This document shows positions 1 through 8,534 of a DNA stretch of 64,000 nt, one piece after another. The position numbers and the translations under genes were made by a program. Under the pieces are notes generated by a model. That model was given only the letters and a program-made list of their open reading frames with translations. It did no database searches and was not told the DNA's origin. The stretch's first letter is position 1. Every line of letters starts with the position of its first letter. This stretch comes from JAPOUP01 sp026708635. Lineage in GTDB: Bacteria > Pseudomonadota > Alphaproteobacteria > Rhodobacterales > Rhodobacteraceae. Location: positions 1,798,001 to 1,862,000 of the forward strand of contig OZ241336.1 in NCBI GenBank assembly GCA_965200115.1, in the 5' to 3' direction.

Positions 1-309
1 GACCGAATCGCGGAAGTCATGGACGGCTGCTTCGAGGTCAGGATGGAGATCGCTGGCCATACGGATAGCCAGGGCCGCGAGGAGATGAACCTGCGGCTAA
101 GCCAGTGGCGGGCTGAGTCGGTATTGAACGCACTTGAGGCGCGGCGGGTACTGACCGGCAACCTGATCCCTACCGGCTATGGCGAAACGCGCCCGATAGC
201 CGATAACGGCACTAGGGAAGGGCGGGAGGAGAACAGACGGATCGAGTTTACACTTATGACTGACGGAGAGGCCGTCGTGGATGGCGGGACAGACAATGAG
301 CAGAACTGA
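1..309 (+). CDS. OmpA-family C-terminal domain protein (5' end outside window)
   Basis: The reading frame is already open at base 1 and ends at the stop at 307-309, so only the C-terminal ~102 residues are present. They show the OmpA/MotB peptidoglycan-binding signature: EIAGHTDSQG, then NLRLSQWRAESV, an IPTGYGETRPIADN segment and NRRIEFTL. Family knowledge: this domain grips peptidoglycan non-covalently in the periplasm. The domain is complete enough to name but the N-terminal partner (beta-barrel, lipoprotein or membrane anchor) is not visible. It overlaps the next gene, a membrane coiled-coil protein, which suggests a joint role in the envelope. Confidence 0.85.
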   Translation, partial: DRIAEVMDGCFEVRMEIAGHTDSQGREEMNLRLSQWRAESVLNALEARRVLTGNLIPTGYGETRPIADNGTREGREENRRIEFTLMTDGEAVVDGGTDNEQN

Positions 310-625
310 GTTTATCGCGGTCACGGCTGTCGTGCTTTTTCTGGCGATTGTCCTTGGTTGGTTCGCACGAGGGTTCGTTCGAAGGTTCGTCAGGGTCGAA
401 GGATCCGAGATTGGAGAGATTGACTGGATGGCCAAGGCGTTGCAGGAGGCCGAGGAGGCGAGGGATCAGGCGGTGAGGGATCTGGCTAGCCGGGAGGCGG
501 AGCTGCGCGGCAAACTGAACGAGGCGCAAGCGGAAACGCGCGCGGCGATGGATTCGCTTCGTCACTTGCGCCGTGAGTCGGACGAACTGCGCGCCTATAT
601 CGAGCAGGTCAATCAGAGCCAGTAG
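296..625 (+). CDS. small membrane-anchored coiled-coil protein
   Basis: About 109 residues. An N-terminal membrane segment (VTAVVLFLAIVLGWFARGF, roughly residues 8-27) is followed by a charged, heptad-like helix rich in Glu, Arg, Ala and Leu up to residue ~100. No family is recognised. The ATG at 296 is preferred over one at 281 because a purine-rich stretch precedes it; either start overlaps the end of the OmpA-domain gene, so the two are probably translationally coupled. Inferred role: an inner-membrane tether or scaffold working with the OmpA-like protein; nothing catalytic is visible. Confidence 0.6.
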   Translation: MSRTEFIAVTAVVLFLAIVLGWFARGFVRRFVRVEGSEIGEIDWMAKALQEAEEARDQAVRDLASREAELRGKLNEAQAETRAAMDSLRHLRRESDELRAYIEQVNQSQ

Positions 626-895
626 ACCGCCCCTGCCCCGCTCAGGGCGGCCGGTATCCGCCGGAGAGCCGTCAAACACCTGGCATCATTTGATGAAACG
701 GGTATTTCGGATAGTATCCTCCTTCATGTGGGTATCGTTATGAACCCTATGAAGATTTGGAGGCTGGAAGTGTAACCCGTTGCCGAACCCTGTACGGTAA
801 TCTTGGGGGGCAGGCGTAAGCGCTAACTTGTTTGCCATAATTCAGGAAACTGTCTAAGGCTTGATCCGGATCGGGATTCAGGAGGCAGGCAGGCC
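626..895. other. intergenic stretch, no gene seen
   Basis: No credible coding frame or RNA was recognised. The stretch leads into the transposase fragment that begins near 860-896, so part of it may be degraded insertion-sequence DNA. Confidence 0.4.
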
Positions 896-1057
896 ATGGA
901 CGACGACCGGACGCTGCTCCAAGTGGGCTGCGGGCATTCGCTGCGGGAGACCGCCGTCCGGGCCCGGCGGGTGGGGCTCGCGGGACTTTCGGACGTTGAG
1001 CTGATAAAGCGGCCGCGCAAGTCGAAGGCGTGGCCTGGTAACGGGAAGCGGCCGTAA
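896..1057 (+). pseudogene. IS4-type transposase N-terminal fragment
   Basis: A 53-codon frame that can be read upstream to about 860. It resembles the N-terminal part of IS4-family transposases: LLQVGCGHSLRETAV, then VGLAGLSDVELIKRPRKSKAW, which corresponds to the family pattern LLR-(6)-SLRxTA-(8)-GLAxLSDVALLxRLRKAxxWL. The catalytic DDE core is absent and the frame ends after about 50 residues, so it is a relic. A C-terminal relic of an IS4-type transposase lies at 31428-31860. Assignment rests on pattern memory, not a search. Confidence 0.5.
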
Positions 1058-1082
1058 ACGCTAGGCGGAAGGAATGCGGGTA

Positions 1083-1547
1083 ATGTCTGAGCGCAATTTT
1101 CAACCCATGACCAAGGCGGAGGTCGTCGCCGCGCAGAGCGCTTGGGCGAAGTATGTCACCGAGCGAGATGTCGAGCGGTTGCTCGGGCTATATGATTTCG
1201 GCGACCCTGACGAGCCAGTTTTATTCAAACCCACCTTGGCCGATGTCATTCGGCTCGACCGTGAGGGAGCGCGCGCGTACTTCGTGGGCGGCAACCCTGA
1301 CTATCCTCAGGACAAAGGTTTTCTGACGAAGGGATGGAAAACGGTTAAGTTCGAGAGCGCGGCGGGGCCGGTTCTCCAGGCGGGTGGCTTGGGCTACAGA
1401 GATATGGGGCATTACACCTTCGTCGACGGTGACGGTAACGCGACCCGTGCGGACTATACATTCGTGTATCACAAGCTCGACGGGAGGGTTTTGATCTCCC
1501 TTCACCACTCGTCGCTTACATGGCTTCCGCCGGTCGACCATGCATGA
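1083..1547 (+). CDS. SnoaL/CaMKII-association-domain-like protein
   Basis: 154 residues. The start at 1083 is chosen because GGAAGGA lies about nine bases upstream; the ATG at 1074 would put that ribosome site inside or against the start. The N-terminus (AQSAWAKYVTERDVERLLGLYDFGDPDEPVLFKPT) and the C-terminal strands (MGHYTFVDGDGNATRADYTFVYHKLDGRVLISLHHSS) match the NTF2-like fold used by SnoaL-like and CaMKII oligomerisation-domain proteins. Such proteins are small-ligand binders or dimerisation units; substrate and role cannot be told. It stands alone, convergent with the alcohol dehydrogenase gene. Confidence 0.65.
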   Translation: MSERNFQPMTKAEVVAAQSAWAKYVTERDVERLLGLYDFGDPDEPVLFKPTLADVIRLDREGARAYFVGGNPDYPQDKGFLTKGWKTVKFESAAGPVLQAGGLGYRDMGHYTFVDGDGNATRADYTFVYHKLDGRVLISLHHSSLTWLPPVDHA

Positions 1548-1682
1548 GAGTTCGGTCCCCGATAGTATAGGACCGGTTTAACCGACAGTCCCGCGGAAGA
1601 GATGGGCCGCCCCGCATTTCCGCCGCGGGACGACCTTCCTCGTCTTGAATGTGGCGCCATTGTGGCATTCGACGGGTCTTTC

Positions 1683-2846
1683 CTAAATCGGTACGATTTG
1701 TCCCGGCAGTGAGTTCACCGTCATCGTCCGGGCCGGCTGGAAATGGATAACCGACCGGATCGACTGGCCAGCCTTGAGAAGGTCAAAGGCCGTATTGATC
1801 TGATCATGATTCATGTGGTGGGTGATGTAAGGGTCGACGCTGAAGTCGCCGCGGAGCCATTCATCCACCATACCGGGTAATTGGCTGCGGCCCAAAACGC
1901 CGCCAAAAGCCGTGCCGCGCCAAACCCGTCCCGTGACAAGCTGGAAGGGTCGCGTCGCGATTTCCTGACCCGCACCCGCCACACCTATGACGGTGCATTC
2001 TCCCCATCCTTTGTGGCAGGCCTCCAGCGCTGAGCGCATAAGTTCCACGTTGCCCACAGCCTCAAAGGTGTAGTCCAGACCGCCACCGGTCATCTCGATC
2101 AGCACTTCGTGGATCGGCGCAGGGTGATCCTTGGGGTTCACGCACTCCGTGGCCCCCAGCGACATAGCCAACGGGAACTTTTTGGGATTGATGTCGATGC
2201 CGATGATCCTTGACGCGCCCTTCAGCACCGCGCCCTGAATGACGGCCATGCCCACGGCACCCAAGCCAAAAACGGCAACAGTCGCGCCTTCCTCAACCTT
2301 GGCGGTATTGCGTACGGCACCGATCCCGGTGGGCACCGCGCAGCCCATGACAGAGGCTTTGGACAGCGGCGCGTCTTTGGAAATCCTGGCCACGGAAATC
2401 TCAGGCAAGACCGTGTATTCGCTGAAGGTGCTGGTGCCCATGTAGTGCAGGATCCGCTTGCCCTTATAGGAAAAGCGCGATGTCCCGTCCGGCATCACGC
2501 CGGCGCCCTGGGTCTTGCGGATGGTCTGGCAGAGGTTTGTTTTTCCCGACCTGATGTAGGGGCAGTTCGGGTCTTCGGGGACATAAAGCGGAATCACGTG
2601 ATCGCCCGGCACCACCGAGGTCACGCCTTTGCCTACCTCTTCCACGATACCGCAGCCTTCGTGGCCGAGGATGCATGGGAAGAGACCTTCCGGGTCTTCG
2701 CCCGAGAGGGTGAAGACGTCGGTGTGGCACAGGCTGGTCGTGACGATGCGGACCAGAACCTCACCCTCTTTGGGCCCCTCAAGGTCGACCTCTTCTATTT
2801 CCAGGGGTTGGTTCGGTCCCCATGCAATGGCGGCACGCGTTTTCAT
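1683..2846 (-). CDS. S-(hydroxymethyl)glutathione dehydrogenase / class III alcohol dehydrogenase
   Basis: 387 residues, zinc-dependent medium-chain dehydrogenase. The class III enzyme oxidises S-hydroxymethylglutathione (formaldehyde plus glutathione) with NAD. Visible: catalytic-zinc ligands in SLCHTD and LGHEGCGIVEEVG plus a Cys in MGCAVPTG; Rossmann motif VFGLGAVGMAV followed by GIDINPKK. The start has GGGAGAA upstream. Odd: the structural-zinc loop, normally four Cys (ECGECKFCLSGKTNLC), reads EDPNCPYIRSGKTNLC, so two Cys are replaced by Asp and Ile. The C-terminus is ~12 residues longer than usual. No formaldehyde-activating or S-formylglutathione hydrolase gene is adjacent. A related MDR alcohol dehydrogenase with other substrates remains possible. 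Confidence 0.85.
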   Translation of the reverse strand: MKTRAAIAWGPNQPLEIEEVDLEGPKEGEVLVRIVTTSLCHTDVFTLSGEDPEGLFPCILGHEGCGIVEEVGKGVTSVVPGDHVIPLYVPEDPNCPYIRSGKTNLCQTIRKTQGAGVMPDGTSRFSYKGKRILHYMGTSTFSEYTVLPEISVARISKDAPLSKASVMGCAVPTGIGAVRNTAKVEEGATVAVFGLGAVGMAVIQGAVLKGASRIIGIDINPKKFPLAMSLGATECVNPKDHPAPIHEVLIEMTGGGLDYTFEAVGNVELMRSALEACHKGWGECTVIGVAGAGQEIATRPFQLVTGRVWRGTAFGGVLGRSQLPGMVDEWLRGDFSVDPYITHHMNHDQINTAFDLLKAGQSIRSVIHFQPARTMTVNSLPGQIVPI

Positions 2847-3073
2847 GATGGTTCTCCCTGTTGATTCTGCGTCAGTGCATGACCTGAGTGTCTGGCTTAT
2901 TTCCGGGGTTGTCTACCGGGTCGAGGACGCCGGCGGCGGACATAGTCGACGGACCGCTCGCGTCAGGTGACCGCCGCGATGTCGGTCAGGATCGAAATGA
3001 GAAACGCGACGGTGATCTCTCCATGCCGATGCCTGTCCGCTGCCACAGAACCCGTGGATTCCCGTGCGGCGCC
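2847..3073. other. upstream region of the alcohol dehydrogenase; no gene
   Basis: The stretch must hold the promoter of the leftward alcohol dehydrogenase gene. Nothing codes here; its left-reading strand may contain more of the decayed thrS sequence that is recognisable from 3074 onward. Confidence 0.35.
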
Positions 3074-3286
3074 CACCGACGGCTAATTGCGATGCACCTA
3101 CCCGAATTGGACGGTTTTGAGCGGCCGGTCATGGTAGTTCTCGGGCCTCCGGTCATGGATCAGCATGTGCCCGGGGGCGTTCATGGGTTTCAGCGCGAAA
3201 TCGCGCTTGCCATCGGTCCCGGTCGATAACGTGCTGGCGCGGTAGTTCCGCCAGTGACCCGAAGTCTCCCGAAGGGCCCGGTCCAT
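3074..3286 (-). pseudogene. thrS: threonyl-tRNA synthetase fragment
   Basis: Reading leftward, the frame gives DRALRETSGHWRNYRAS, then DFALKPMNAPGHMLI, then ENYHDRPLKTVQFG. This follows the class II ThrRS core: (L)W-(E/K)-SGHW-x-x-Y, ALKPMNCPGH (motif 2 region) and SYRDLPLRxAEFG. The frame is broken by TAG at 3098-3100, continues VHRN, then TAG at 3083-3085, then Pro-Ser. Those stops fall exactly where intact ThrRS has Leu and Glu (FG-L-VHRN-E-PSG), so each is one base from sense. The catalytic Cys of the NCPGH motif reads Ala. Clearly a relic. It lies just downstream of yidD. Confidence 0.75.
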
Positions 3287-3349
3287 GTCCGTGCGCCCGC
3301 AAGCGCCGCGACAGGGCGCGGGCGGTCCCTTGGAGCGGGCGAACAGGGA

Positions 3350-3598
3350 TCATTTCATGGTCTTTCGGTTCATGACAGGGGGCACCGGGTCGTATCCGGA
3401 CCCACCCCATGGATTGCAGCGGGCAAGGCGGCGGACCGTTAGCCAGAGGCCCCGCACGGGTCCGTGAGTTTCCAGCGCCTCGATGGAATAGACGGAGCAG
3501 CTGGGATGAAACCGGCAGGAATGCCCCAGCCAAGGCGACAGGATCAGCCGGTAGGCGCGGATCGGCAGGATGAGGAACCAGGTGAGGACCGCCCTCAT
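3350..3598 (-). CDS. yidD: membrane protein insertion efficiency factor YidD
   Basis: 82 residues, usual length. Signature: an N-terminal hydrophobic/amphipathic helix (LTWFLILPIRAYRLILSPWLG), HSCRFHPSCSVYSIEAL with paired Cys, GLWLTVRRLARCNPW and GGSGYDPVP. Family knowledge: a small membrane-associated protein that aids YidC-dependent insertion of inner-membrane proteins. Its ATG overlaps the stop of the upstream cysS remnant by four bases (ATGA), so it was once co-transcribed and translationally coupled with cysS. It looks intact although both flanking genes are relics, which suggests it is still under selection or the decay is recent. Confidence 0.9.
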   Translation of the reverse strand: MRAVLTWFLILPIRAYRLILSPWLGHSCRFHPSCSVYSIEALETHGPVRGLWLTVRRLARCNPWGGSGYDPVPPVMNRKTMK

Positions 3599-3993
3599 GC
3601 CCGCGCCCGCCAGCGGCTCTCGCCGCCTGCGTCCTCGACTTCGACCCCAAGGGCTGAAAACCCGTCGCGGAGCCCATCCGCGCGGTGCCGGTCGCGCGCG
3701 GCCCGGGCAAGGGTGCGCTCGGCAACCAGTGCCTCGATCCGCGTCACATCATCCACGCCGGCTTGAGTCCAATCGGTTGCATCCTGCCCGAGGAGTCCGA
3801 GAAACACCCCTGCCTGCCGCGGAGCCGCCGCGAGCTTCGCCCGTCGGCCGGGTACGGCGCTGGCGTGGATCTGTCCTGCCAGCGCGTTCAAGACCGCGCG
3901 TACCGCGGGAGTGTTCAGGTCATCCTCAAGAACCGCGGGCACTGGTGCCATGTCTTCGTCCAAAGGCATGGCGGGCGGCTCGCCGGCAACCGC
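3595..3993 (-). pseudogene. cysS: cysteinyl-tRNA synthetase C-terminal fragment
   Basis: The frame holds only the C-terminal part of CysRS: LEDDLNTPAVRAVLNALAG (helical bundle start, family pattern DDLNTPxAxxxLxxLA), then GLLGQDATDW, then RIEALVAERTLARAARD and GLRDGFSALGVEVEDAGG ending ESRWRARA, the typical IEALIxxRxxARxxKDFxxADxIRDxLxxxGIxLEDxxxGTxWR tail. The Rossmann catalytic domain with HIGH and KMSKS is gone. The cobM stop at 3995 abuts the fragment, so the corrin operon appears joined onto a broken cysS. It runs straight into yidD. Confidence 0.75.
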
Positions 3994-3994
3994 G

Positions 3995-4756
3995 TCAAGG
4001 CCTGGGGCGAAGGACATGAGGTATCGAAGGGTCATAGAGCGCACTGTCGCTGAATCCATCCACGGAACCGAGAGCGGGACCTACAAGTACCAGTGCGGTA
4101 CGGGTAATTTTTTCCGCACGGACGCGCGCGTGAATGTCTTGCAGGACTCCCCTGATTAGTTTCTCGTCCGGCCAGCCAACCCGGTAAGCGACGACAACCG
4201 GACACTCAGAGCCGTAATGCGGTGAGAGTCTCCGGACAATGTCCCGAAGCGCGCGTATCCCAAGATGGATCACGAGAGTCGCGCCGGTCCCGGCGAAATT
4301 CTCCAATGTCTCACCGGGTGGCATCGCGGTCGATTTCATCGATACGCGCGTCAGCACTATCGATTGGGCAACCTCCGGAACGGTAAGCTCGTGTCCAAGC
4401 GCCGCCGCGGCGGCGGCATAGGCGCTAACACCGGGGATGATCCGGTATGGAATGCCGTCCGCTTTCAGAAGCCTGATCTGCTCGGCGATCGCTCCATAGA
4501 GCGCCGGATCACCCGAATGCACTCGAGCCACGTCTTCACCACGTCGGTGCGCGGATAGAATTTCCGCGTGCGTCTGGTCCAGCGTCATGCTGGCTGTATC
4601 GAGAACGCGCGCTCCCTCCGGAGCCCGTGCCACGACCTCCACCGGCACCAGGGATCCGGCGAACAGGCAGACAGGGCAGGCCGAAATCATCCGAGCCGCC
4701 TTCAGCGTCAGTAACTCCGGATCGCCCGGTCCCGCTCCAATGAAATGAACGGTCAT
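3995..4756 (-). CDS. cobM: precorrin-4 C11-methyltransferase
   Basis: 253 residues, full length. Tetrapyrrole methylase fold: N-terminal FIGAGPGDPELLTLKAAR, VHSGDPALYGAIAEQ and GVSAYAAAAAALGHELTVPEV, with the CobM-typical SQSIVLTR-like stretch (AQSIVLTRVSMKSTAMP). It transfers a methyl from S-adenosylmethionine to C11 of precorrin-4 giving precorrin-5 in the cytoplasm. It is the last gene of the leftward corrin operon, 51 bases after cbiG/cobJ. Confidence 0.93.
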   Translation of the reverse strand: MTVHFIGAGPGDPELLTLKAARMISACPVCLFAGSLVPVEVVARAPEGARVLDTASMTLDQTHAEILSAHRRGEDVARVHSGDPALYGAIAEQIRLLKADGIPYRIIPGVSAYAAAAAALGHELTVPEVAQSIVLTRVSMKSTAMPPGETLENFAGTGATLVIHLGIRALRDIVRRLSPHYGSECPVVVAYRVGWPDEKLIRGVLQDIHARVRAEKITRTALVLVGPALGSVDGFSDSALYDPSIPHVLRPRP

Positions 4757-4807
4757 TGTCGCGCGGGAACCAACTGGAGTTTCGCCGCGGCGTTTGCCGG
4801 TGGGGCG

Positions 4808-6643
4808 CTAAATCGCATTGGATAGTTCCCCGATCCGTCGCGCGTAACCGCGTGGGGTGTAGAGGCGCATCCCGTCACCTGTCCTGAGAAGCCGGGTTTG
4901 CGAGGAACCGACGATAACAAGTGTCAGCATGTCAACGCCTTTCTCGTCGAGTTCGGCGAGCCGCCGGTATCTTACGGACTCGCCTGGCCGTCCCACATTG
5001 GACGCCAGCATCACCGGACATTCCCCGGAGCGGTGTCCAAGGAGAATGTCGCGCGCCAAAGCGAGCAGGTGGCGCCGACGCTTTGAGACGGGATTGTAGA
5101 ACGCCACCACGAAGTCCCCCTCCGCCGCAGCCCCCACGCGCCGGAGTATATCCTCGCGTGGCGTCAAAAGATCGGAAAGCGAGATCGCGCAGAAGTCATT
5201 TCCTAAAGGTGCGCCCGCACGGGCCGCCGCGGCCTGCAACGCGGATATCCCCGGAGCGGCAACGATCTCGACGCGTCGCGCCGCATCCGTCAGATCAAGT
5301 GAATCCGGATCGGTGTCCAGGAGCTCAAAAACAAGCGCGCCCATCGCGTAGATCCCCGCGTCACCGGAACAGACCAATGCTACCGATCTACCTTCCCCCG
5401 CGCGTTCCAGGGAGTAACGGCACCGCGCCGTTTCGCTACCTAATGGAAAATCGCTTCGCCGCTTGCCGGCTGCCAATGGACCGAGGAGATCGATGTAAAG
5501 CCCATAACCGACGATTTCATCCGCTTCCGCCACCAGCCGAGACGCCTCCGGGGTGCGCATGTTGGCCTCACCGGGCCCAATTCCCACGAGTGCCAGACGA
5601 CCCCGTGACCGTCCACCGACCTTCATGACCGGTCGAGGCGCGGCGGCGAGCGCGCAGGTGGCGTTCGCGCTTTTGGTCTTGGCCTGTCTGAGAACGGCTT
5701 CCGGCCCGGCCGCCGCAAGGGCGGCGGCCTCGGCAACGCCATGGCAGCCGACTTCGGCGAACACGGTCCGGGAAGGATTGGCCAGCCGCGGCGTCTCCGC
5801 CTCCAGTTCCGCCGCCGTGAACACCCTGAGCCTGGTTCCCAGTCTGATAGCCAGCGCGTTCGCCGCCGGTTCGTCGGATTTCAGGTCAAGAGTGAACAGC
5901 CCCATGAGCGCTCCCGGCGCCACCCCGGCCTCATCCAGAACCCGCAATGCCAGCGCCTCAAGTTCCTCAGGCGGGCAGTTCCGCGAGCAGCCCACGCCAA
6001 GCGCGATGCGTCGTGGATGGAATACCAAAGCGCCCGTCCGCCCGGGCGATAGCGTCGCTTCGATAGTCACCACCTCATCCTCTCGGGCCGAAGGATCGGC
6101 TTCCGGCAGCGCTTTTAGCCACCCGGCGCTGTGCGCCTCTTCTCCGATCACCCGGCCACCGCTTCCTGACAGCAGCCGCGCCATCGCGTTTCGCGCGAGT
6201 TCCGGTGTGCCCAATGTCCAGCCGGTCGGTGGTTCATCTAGCGAAATCCCCAGTGCGACGTCACCGGCGGTCGTGACGGCCGCCACTCCTTTCAGAGTGT
6301 CCGCAATCCTGCGGGCCATGCGGTTCGCTCCGCGATGGCCGCCAAGCAATGGAACAACGACGGCGCCATCTTCGGATACCGAAACCACCGCCGGCTCCCC
6401 GCGTTTGTCCCCGAGCAGTGGCGCAACCGCGCGGATGAGAATTCCGCTGGCGCAGACCCCGATAACAGGTGTTCCCGAGGCAAACAGCGTACGGCAATGC
6501 TCAAGGGCATCGGGAAAAAACGCGTCCGCTTCCCTTACACGATCCGTCCGCCCATGCAGCGGAGCGTCGAGCGCCGTTGCGACCCGTCGGGCAGTGGCTT
6601 CGCCGGTCGCGGAAACGGCAAGGACAACGGGGGTCATAACCAT
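4808..6643 (-). CDS. cobJ: CbiG-CobJ fusion: cobalt-precorrin-5A hydrolase domain / precorrin-3B C17-methyltransferase
   Basis: 611 residues in two halves. Residues 1-~335 are CbiG/CobE-like: TPVIGVCASGILIRAVAPLLGDK, VSEDGAVVVPLLGGHRGANRMA, then the CbiG C-terminal GVGCSRNCPPEELE and LASDEPAA-like stretch. From ~345 the CobJ methylase: RLALVGIGPGEANMRTPEA, ALVCSGDAGIYAMGAL, APGISALQAAAARAGAPLGNDFCAISLSD and VVAFYNPVSKRRR. CobJ methylates C17 and contracts the ring. CbiG releases acetaldehyde from the delta-lactone in the anaerobic route; its partner role in otherwise CobI/L/H-type clusters is less clear. It overlaps cobI by about ten bases. Confidence 0.9.
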   Translation of the reverse strand: MVMTPVVLAVSATGEATARRVATALDAPLHGRTDRVREADAFFPDALEHCRTLFASGTPVIGVCASGILIRAVAPLLGDKRGEPAVVSVSEDGAVVVPLLGGHRGANRMARRIADTLKGVAAVTTAGDVALGISLDEPPTGWTLGTPELARNAMARLLSGSGGRVIGEEAHSAGWLKALPEADPSAREDEVVTIEATLSPGRTGALVFHPRRIALGVGCSRNCPPEELEALALRVLDEAGVAPGALMGLFTLDLKSDEPAANALAIRLGTRLRVFTAAELEAETPRLANPSRTVFAEVGCHGVAEAAALAAAGPEAVLRQAKTKSANATCALAAAPRPVMKVGGRSRGRLALVGIGPGEANMRTPEASRLVAEADEIVGYGLYIDLLGPLAAGKRRSDFPLGSETARCRYSLERAGEGRSVALVCSGDAGIYAMGALVFELLDTDPDSLDLTDAARRVEIVAAPGISALQAAAARAGAPLGNDFCAISLSDLLTPREDILRRVGAAAEGDFVVAFYNPVSKRRRHLLALARDILLGHRSGECPVMLASNVGRPGESVRYRRLAELDEKGVDMLTLVIVGSSQTRLLRTGDGMRLYTPRGYARRIGELSNAI

Positions 6644-7335
6644 GGATCCCGGTGTCGATTGACCAGAATCATGGAGAAATAAGGCGCGACGTCCGGCGCG
6701 TCCGACAGCGGGCAGACGCGTTCTTCGGCAAGGGTCGCTCGTTCAACATAGATGGCCCGCTCAAGCAGTCCGAGTCGTTTCATCAATGTCCGCAGTTTTG
6801 GAAGATTTTTCCCCACTTTCAGAAATGCGACAAAGTCGGCATCATGCATACGGTTCGCAAGCTCGTCCGCGGGCAGCGTTCCAGGCAGAACGGTGAGCTG
6901 CCCGTTCCGCGCCGCCAGCGGCACTCCCGCGGCGGCCGCGCAGGCGGTCAGGGACGTCACTCCCGGCACGACCTCTATCCTGAATCGATTGGCCAGACGG
7001 GCGTGGAGGTACATGAACGAGCCGTAAAGAAACGGATCGCCCTCGCATAGGCACGCCACGTCATCACCGGCGGAAAGGGCGTTCGCGATTTCTGTCGCGC
7101 CTCCGTCATACGCGGCCTGGGCCGGCGCACGTGCCGCCTTCATAGGTATATCGATCGCGATTTCGCGAGCTCCTTGTGGAATCAGGTCGGCGGCGATGCC
7201 ACGCGCGAAGCTTTCCTCTCCCGCAAATGCGGGATAGGCAATGACGGGCGCCATCCGGATTAACGTCGCCGCCCTCCGTGTGATCAGGCCCGGGTCGCCG
7301 GGGCCCAATCCAATGCCAAACAGCGTGCCGGTCAT
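6634..7335 (-). CDS. cobI: precorrin-2 C20-methyltransferase
   Basis: 233 residues from the ATG at 7335, which overlaps the cobL stop as ATGA; a longer frame from 7353 is unlikely. N-terminus MTGTLFGIGLGPGDPGLITRRA and CLCEGDPFLYGSFMYLHARL, EVVPGVTSLTACAAAAGVPL are the methylase SAM-site motifs. It converts precorrin-2 to precorrin-3A. Middle gene of the operon between cobL and cbiG/cobJ, overlapping both neighbours. Confidence 0.92.
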   Translation of the reverse strand: MTGTLFGIGLGPGDPGLITRRAATLIRMAPVIAYPAFAGEESFARGIAADLIPQGAREIAIDIPMKAARAPAQAAYDGGATEIANALSAGDDVACLCEGDPFLYGSFMYLHARLANRFRIEVVPGVTSLTACAAAAGVPLAARNGQLTVLPGTLPADELANRMHDADFVAFLKVGKNLPKLRTLMKRLGLLERAIYVERATLAEERVCPLSDAPDVAPYFSMILVNRHRDPWL

Positions 7336-8534
7336 TTTTTGACCAAACTCCACTGCGTCACGGGCATGAGAGGTCGCCAGCCCGCGAGATTGCCCACCGG
7401 CGATGCGCGGCTAACCGCGATCCTGGCGAGCTGCCCACCGTGGAGTTCGCGGAGTTCCAGTATCCGCGCTTCGGTCTCCAGGGTGACAGCGTTGGCGACG
7501 AGGCGACCGATTGGACGTAATGACGCCCACGCCACATTGAACACCTCGGCTGTCAGGCCGCCGCCTATGAACACGGCGTCCGGAGCCTGGAGGCCGCGCA
7601 GCGCCGCGGGGGCCATTCCTTCCACGATCTGGAGTCCCGGCGCTCCCAGCCTGGCCGCGTTCCTGAGCGCGATCGCGCGGCGTCTGGCGTTGGGTTCGAT
7701 TCCCACCGCTTTCGCCTCACGGGACGCACGCATCCATTCGATCGCGACGGAGCCGCATCCGATGCCGATATCCCAAAGAAGCGCCCCGCGCATTGGCATG
7801 AGCTTCGCCAGGGTAATCGCCCGGACTTCCTGCTTGGTCATGACGCCATCATGTTCGAACTGATCGTCTGACAGGCCCGCGATACATGGAAGAAGCGAAG
7901 CGTCCGGGGCCGCCTCGCACCGCACCGCAAGCGTGTTGAACGCGGGAACCCTGTGCCTCCACTCGGAGGCGATGCCGTCAAATCTCTGTTCTTCATCACC
8001 CCCCATACAGGCGAGCGCGGTCATCGCCGATTTTCCGAAACCGCGTTCGGTCAATAGGTGGGCGATATCCGATGGCGTCTTCTCGCCGGTCGTCAGGATG
8101 AGTAGCCGTTGGTTGGGTTGGATGAAAGGAATCACCTGCTCGACGGGGCGACCGTGCACCGTCAGGGTTTCAACATCCGCCAGACTCCATCCCAATCTGG
8201 CGGCGGCGAGCTGGAAAGCCGAAAGCTGTGGGTGGTATGTGATCTGCTCCGGTGGGATGGAGCGGCCGATTCGCGCTCCTACGGAATACCAAAGTGGATC
8301 GCCCGTCGCCAGCACCACGACCCGCCTGCCGCGGTATGAGACCAGCCGGTCAATCAGCGTACCGAATGGTGAGGGCCAGGCGATACGTTCCGCCGTAACG
8401 GCGCTGGACAGCCTGTGGTGACGGTCGCCGCCGAAGATTATCTCGGCGTTTTCCACGACTTCCCGGGCGATGGGGCTGAGGCCACGCATCCCGTCTTCAC
8501 CAATCCCCACGATATGCAGCCAGCTATTCCCCAT
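7332..8534 (-). CDS. cobL: precorrin-6Y C5,C15-methyltransferase (decarboxylating)
   Basis: 400 residues. The ATG at 8534 is chosen because GGAG stands seven bases upstream; a GTG at 8546 also exists. Two domains: CbiE-type methylase (HIVGIGEDGMRGLSPIAREVV, ATGDPLWYSVG, residues 1-~200) and CbiT-type methylase (~215-400) with SAM motif LLWDIGIGCGSVAIEWMR and PDAVFIGGGLT. It methylates C5 and C15 and removes the C12 acetate carboxyl to give precorrin-8X. Overlaps cobH upstream and cobI downstream. Confidence 0.92.
   Translation of the reverse strand: MGNSWLHIVGIGEDGMRGLSPIAREVVENAEIIFGGDRHHRLSSAVTAERIAWPSPFGTLIDRLVSYRGRRVVVLATGDPLWYSVGARIGRSIPPEQITYHPQLSAFQLAAARLGWSLADVETLTVHGRPVEQVIPFIQPNQRLLILTTGEKTPSDIAHLLTERGFGKSAMTALACMGGDEEQRFDGIASEWRHRVPAFNTLAVRCEAAPDASLLPCIAGLSDDQFEHDGVMTKQEVRAITLAKLMPMRGALLWDIGIGCGSVAIEWMRASREAKAVGIEPNARRRAIALRNAARLGAPGLQIVEGMAPAALRGLQAPDAVFIGGGLTAEVFNVAWASLRPIGRLVANAVTLETEARILELRELHGGQLARIAVSRASPVGNLAGWRPLMPVTQWSLVKK

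Noticed and set aside
5553..6662. Long rightward open frame (369 codons) antisense to the CbiG-CobJ gene
   Set aside because: Ser/Ala/Arg-rich shadow of a high-GC gene with no family motif or ribosome site; the leftward frame has clear enzyme motifs.
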